The position numbers and the translations under genes are program-made. Shown here one piece after another: positions 60,470 to 64,000 of a DNA stretch of 64,000 bases (its first letter is position 1; each line of letters starts with the position of its first letter). Origin of the DNA: Melampsora larici-populina 98AG31 (taxonomy: Eukaryota > Basidiomycota > Pucciniomycetes > Pucciniales > Melampsoraceae); NCBI RefSeq assembly GCF_000204055.1, contig NW_006768831.1:326720-390719 (forward strand), read 5' to 3'. Under the pieces are notes generated by a model. That model was given only the letters and a program-made list of their open reading frames with translations, ran no database searches and had not been told where the DNA came from.

Positions 60470-61293
60470 CCGCACTACATATGTGTAGCAGGCTCAGTGA
60501 ATAGGTGATTATCATGTACATACAGTTCTGCTCAGTTATCTGCTCATCAGGATAAGTGATCCATATGTAATACATGCTGTAACTTTTTCAGATTGCCAAA
60601 AGCATCCAAAAGATTGACTACATACACTGACTCAACATTTTGGTATAATCTCATCAACTCAACTGCATGTAACACTCTTTCTGTTACTAAGAATTAACTT
60701 CAACATTATTGCCTGAGCAGCTACAGAATCATATGTAGTGGATTTTTGGGACAATTTTTTCAAAGTCAAAATAGTTACATGTGGTATAACACGTGATTTA
60801 TTTATTCTGATGGCCAAAACACTGAGCAGACCTGTATGTACATGATAGACAACTATTGACTTAGCTTGCTGCACATGTGTAGTGTGGGTGTCATGGCTCA
60901 GGTGTGCAGTATTGGATCCTTTTATGACAAACTGTACTATTAGTCATTTTACTCTTCCAACTTGGGGAAGTTGAATGATGTTCACAGTGAAGGCCTTTAT
61001 CTTCTCCTTGTTCTGCAACATTGTCACTAATCTTGCTTCAGAAGTCCTGACAGATTGTTTGGGATATCAAAGACTACTTCAAGTGTCCCTCTCCCTTCTT
61101 TCTTATCCATCTTGATAAATTGTCAGCTGAGACAGAAAATCAACCAAGATATCATCATTTATCAATTCATGGAGTACGGTGTGCAAACAGGAATTACAAG
61201 ACTCTCTGTAGGGCCACGAGGAACCTCTGATCGTATCTTGGGACACTATACATCACTCAAGTTAGTTGCCTTCAAAAAGGATCTATATTTACA
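60470..61293. other. Intergenic, no gene seen
   Basis: AT-rich; short ORFs without family features. Confidence 0.5.
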
Positions 61294-61446
61294 GGATACA
61301 AAGTAGAAACTGGGAATGGGTTCCCAGTTTTTTTCCCAGTTTTTTTGGCTGTAGAATTAGATTGGGAAAATTGGGAAAACTGAATCTACAGCTAAAAAAA
61401 ACTGGGAAAAAAACTGGATTTCATTTCGGGTTTCTACTTTGTATCC
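61294..61446. mobile_element. Foldback MITE, 153 bp
   Basis: Perfect 17-bp inverted ends GGATACAAAGTAGAAAC (61294-61310 / 61430-61446). The interior continues to pair (AACTGGG runs, T/A tracts, GCTGTAG/CTACAGC), so the whole unit can fold into one long hairpin. It sits 119 bp downstream of the stop of the next gene. Confidence 0.75.
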
Positions 61447-61564
61447 CACAATTGATTAGGTAGTAGTGAAGGTGGACAAGTTGATTGAATGGTTAACAGA
61501 AAGCATTTTGAAAAAAAAACGAAGCAGGACAACAACAAATTCTCTATGGTCAAGCAGATCATGT

Positions 61565-64000
61565 TCAATGACCCAAGTGAGCCAAATGACTGCCTGGGTT
61601 CAGTTCGATACTCTTTTTGGCGCCGTCTAAAAGAAGCCTCATCAATTCTGGCGACCAACCTTCAGCAATCAAACTCAGAGTCCATTGCCACTCTTTTGCA
61701 ATGTTCAACTGCGTCAACGTAGCATGATGAAATTGGTAAGCTACTTCACGTAGCTTCGGAACTTGCTCTGTAGGGTTCTTTAAAACTGAAGCCCAAGATT
61801 CCGGTGATATGTCACTGGTCCTATCCATAGGTCCAAAGATATCAAGCAGTACTTCAGCGTGGGATTCGATCGCTGTAGATATATCACAATGAGTTTTCGT
61901 TACCAGTTCCGATCCAACACGGTAATTGAGGATTAGACCGAAACAAAATGACTCACAGTCTTTTGGGAAGATACCTGCTTGTTTCTCAATCCATTGCTCA
62001 ATCTTGTATTGCGTCGACTCGGTGAGTTCATCTCCAAGTTGAAAGCTATCCTTCAATGAGTTTTCCAACATGCCTAATTGGCCTGCAACTTCCTGGTCAA
62101 ACTGGGTTTTGTACTGGGGCAGCAGTCTTTCTAATTCTTCATTCAAGATCCCTCTCAAACGATCTATATACTTATGCACTATGTTGCCCTCAAAATCGGC
62201 ATTCAAGGATGTTGGCCATATCGTCGACATCTCGAGAAGGTCTGAATTCAGTGTGGACCCTTTGAGTTTTTCGGGGTCAAACAGCTCGACAAGATGCTCA
62301 AGCCTCTCATGTTTTCCTAGTGTAATTGAGATCATAATTAAAACTTTGTCAGCTATTTTCTCTTCGTAGGCGTCTGACTACGCTTCCGTCATCTTCTCAT
62401 GAGATATGTGGATGGCAAAGAACTCACCCAAGGTATTCGCTATGTGAATATATGCATCTCCCTGGATAATCTCACTATTATCCTTAAAACCTCCTATGAG
62501 TTGACGGACACCTCTTTGAAAGGTACTCTTAAGATTCTTTTTAGCTACGGTAGCTTTCCAACGATTCTCGAGAAAACTCTCGTCCTCGTCTTCAAGCTCT
62601 TTTACTGATTTCCTCTCCCGAGCTGGGGTTGAATCTCGGGTGGTCTCCTGGCCTACTTGTTCCAGTGACCGTGGTGCAGGCTTGACGTCTGGAGTACTAA
62701 TCTTCAGTATTTCCCCCATAGGTAGGGACGCGATATATGTTTCCAGACGGCTAGCACGTTTCTTAATCCGTTCAATGATGTCCTCGGTGGAAGGAAATGT
62801 CTCCCTCGTTTCTTCGGTCCTTTCAAAATAGCTGACGGGGAGGGTGAGTGAAAACTGCTCTAGAATCAAAGCAAGACTGGGATAAGGGTCTGAGGTGCAA
62901 ATTGGAAAACTTGTCAGTACAAAAATCTCAAACTAAACTGTGACAAACAGATAACATATGCAAGTCAAGGTGCTTTTTACCCACCTAAATCTTCCCGAAT
63001 GGTGGACAAGATGACTCTAAAGTCAACGAAACGCGAAGTTGCAACCGCGACATCTAATTCGTGAGTGATCTTAGCAAGCCATTCCTCTAGATCTAATCGT
63101 TTTTGTTTTTGAATCGCTGGAGTTTTCATTCTGGAGACGCATATCTCAACGAACCTTCTGACTCTTATCAAAGTTTCAACTTGCTGGTCATTTACGCCCC
63201 ATTCTCGACTCAATATAGGGCTAACTGTCTGTAGTCCAAGTAAACTATAACTAGAATCGGGGGCTCTCAAGCCAGCCGGGCTAAATAGCCTAGCTACTAC
63301 TGAAAGATGTGGGAAAGGCTCTACATGAATTCAAAGACCGTCAACATGCGATCTCTTTGTCTATGAACGGTGCTCTGCAAGAGATCGCGAAAAAAATTCT
63401 ACGTACCCAAAACATGATATGTCTTGATCTCTCTCCATCCTTTCATAGACTTGAGTGACTGGACGGCACTTGCATGATCCCCGAAAACTTGAATTATGTC
63501 GCTTGTTGCTTGCTTGATCAGAAGTTCGTTCTCCGAAAACATCGCGGAAAGGGAGTCCAAGGAACGTGTATAAGAAGCTAATGAAGAAAGTCGCTTTGAA
63601 ACCTCATCCTTCAAGTCTTGAGTCCCACCATAAATCTTTGGTAACTGATTCGAGGGATGCTTCATGATCCACTCCGTGCAAAACTCGGAAAGACTACGAA
63701 AATTATCTTCAATGTCTACTTCCTCCCCTGTGCTTAGGTGATTTGCTAAAATCCTCGAGACCTCCAAATATTCAATTTCCCTTTCAATTTGTACAGACTG
63801 AGGGTCACGAAGTAGATTTAGATAGTTTCTAGTGACTCTGCCAAGCGGTTTCTTGACGTCTGCGACCGGAAGATTGCTTGCGTGCTCGACAGTATTGGGT
63901 GGGGGTGGACGAGGCGACTTAGACCTGAACTTCATGATAGCCTTGACTAACGATTTGAAGTTGACCTTCTTGGATTTCTTCTTGTCTGAAGTCGAGGTTA
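61565..64000 (-). CDS. Large unrecognised protein, 5' partial, with in-frame UAG
   Basis: Three exons, 63407-64000, 62985-63299 and 61565-62889, keep one frame of about 744 codons; the start lies beyond or near the window edge (an internal ATG is at 63935, with open frame continuing upstream). The N-terminal part is basic and Pro-rich (KKKSKKVNFK, KSPRPPPPN). The rest is mostly alpha-helical, with charged stretches such as KELEDEDESFLENRW and several Trp. No domain is recognised, no membrane segment is seen. A UAG at 62378-62380 interrupts exon 3 between MTEA and SDAYEEKIAD, with open frame for 270 codons after it. No intron of normal length removes it. Hence this is either a pseudogene, a read-through gene or a base error. 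Confidence 0.6.

Noticed and set aside
1..64000. CRISPR arrays, bacterial operons or prokaryotic promoters
   Set aside because: Spliced genes and eukaryotic family content rule out a prokaryotic origin; no regularly spaced direct repeats of CRISPR type were seen.

Overview
The window looks like nuclear DNA of a filamentous basidiomycete, most likely a rust fungus (Pucciniales). Genes are split by many short introns of about 50-110 nt with GT..AG ends, intergenic DNA is AT-rich, and much of the sequence is transposons. The organism call is inference; the gene structures below were built by hand by requiring continuous reading frame, consensus splice sites and family homology.

Layout. 1-9.3 kb is a gene block, all on +: the 3' part of a PX-associated DUF3818 protein, a Pho85-type (PCL) cyclin, and TMA16. 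A small two-pass membrane ORF follows on - at 10.2-10.7 kb. 10.8-18.2 kb is a repeat zone with at least two non-autonomous DNA transposons that have recognisable inverted ends. 18.3-20.7 kb holds MTQ2 (eRF1 methyltransferase, -) and HIS2 (histidinol phosphatase, +), head to head across 192 bp. 21.7-24.8 kb is a secreted Gly/Ala-rich protein built from tandemly duplicated exons. 26.2-32.2 kb is RRP5. 32.4-38.3 kb is an apparently intact LINE (ORF1 plus APE-RT-RNase H ORF2) with a 12-bp target-site duplication; it split the short divergent promoter between RRP5 and a TPR/F-box/LRR gene of Dia2/Pof3 type (38.4-40.5 kb).

43.4-51.6 kb is a decayed DIRS-like tyrosine-recombinase retrotransposon. 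It was cut first by a CACTA-like transposon (41-bp perfect inverted ends, 3-bp duplication ATT) and again by a tRNA-like sequence, which itself carries a further small transposon. Past 52 kb there are a second tyrosine-recombinase relic, a RhoGAP relic and long AT-rich gene-free stretches. From 61.6 kb to the end is a large unrecognised - strand gene with an in-frame UAG.

The most unusual item is a pair of small DNA transposons (50525-51330 and 59905-60461). They share TIRs beginning TCAC/TCTC, each is flanked by a perfect 8-bp target duplication (ACTCGAAC; CATGAAAC), and each encodes a related short acidic protein with a conserved SLFD..LF...VV(D/E)D...SW...DLF tail. One copy sits exactly in the T-loop (B box) of a tRNA-like gene, and removing it restores a near-canonical cloverleaf. 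I do not recognise the family.
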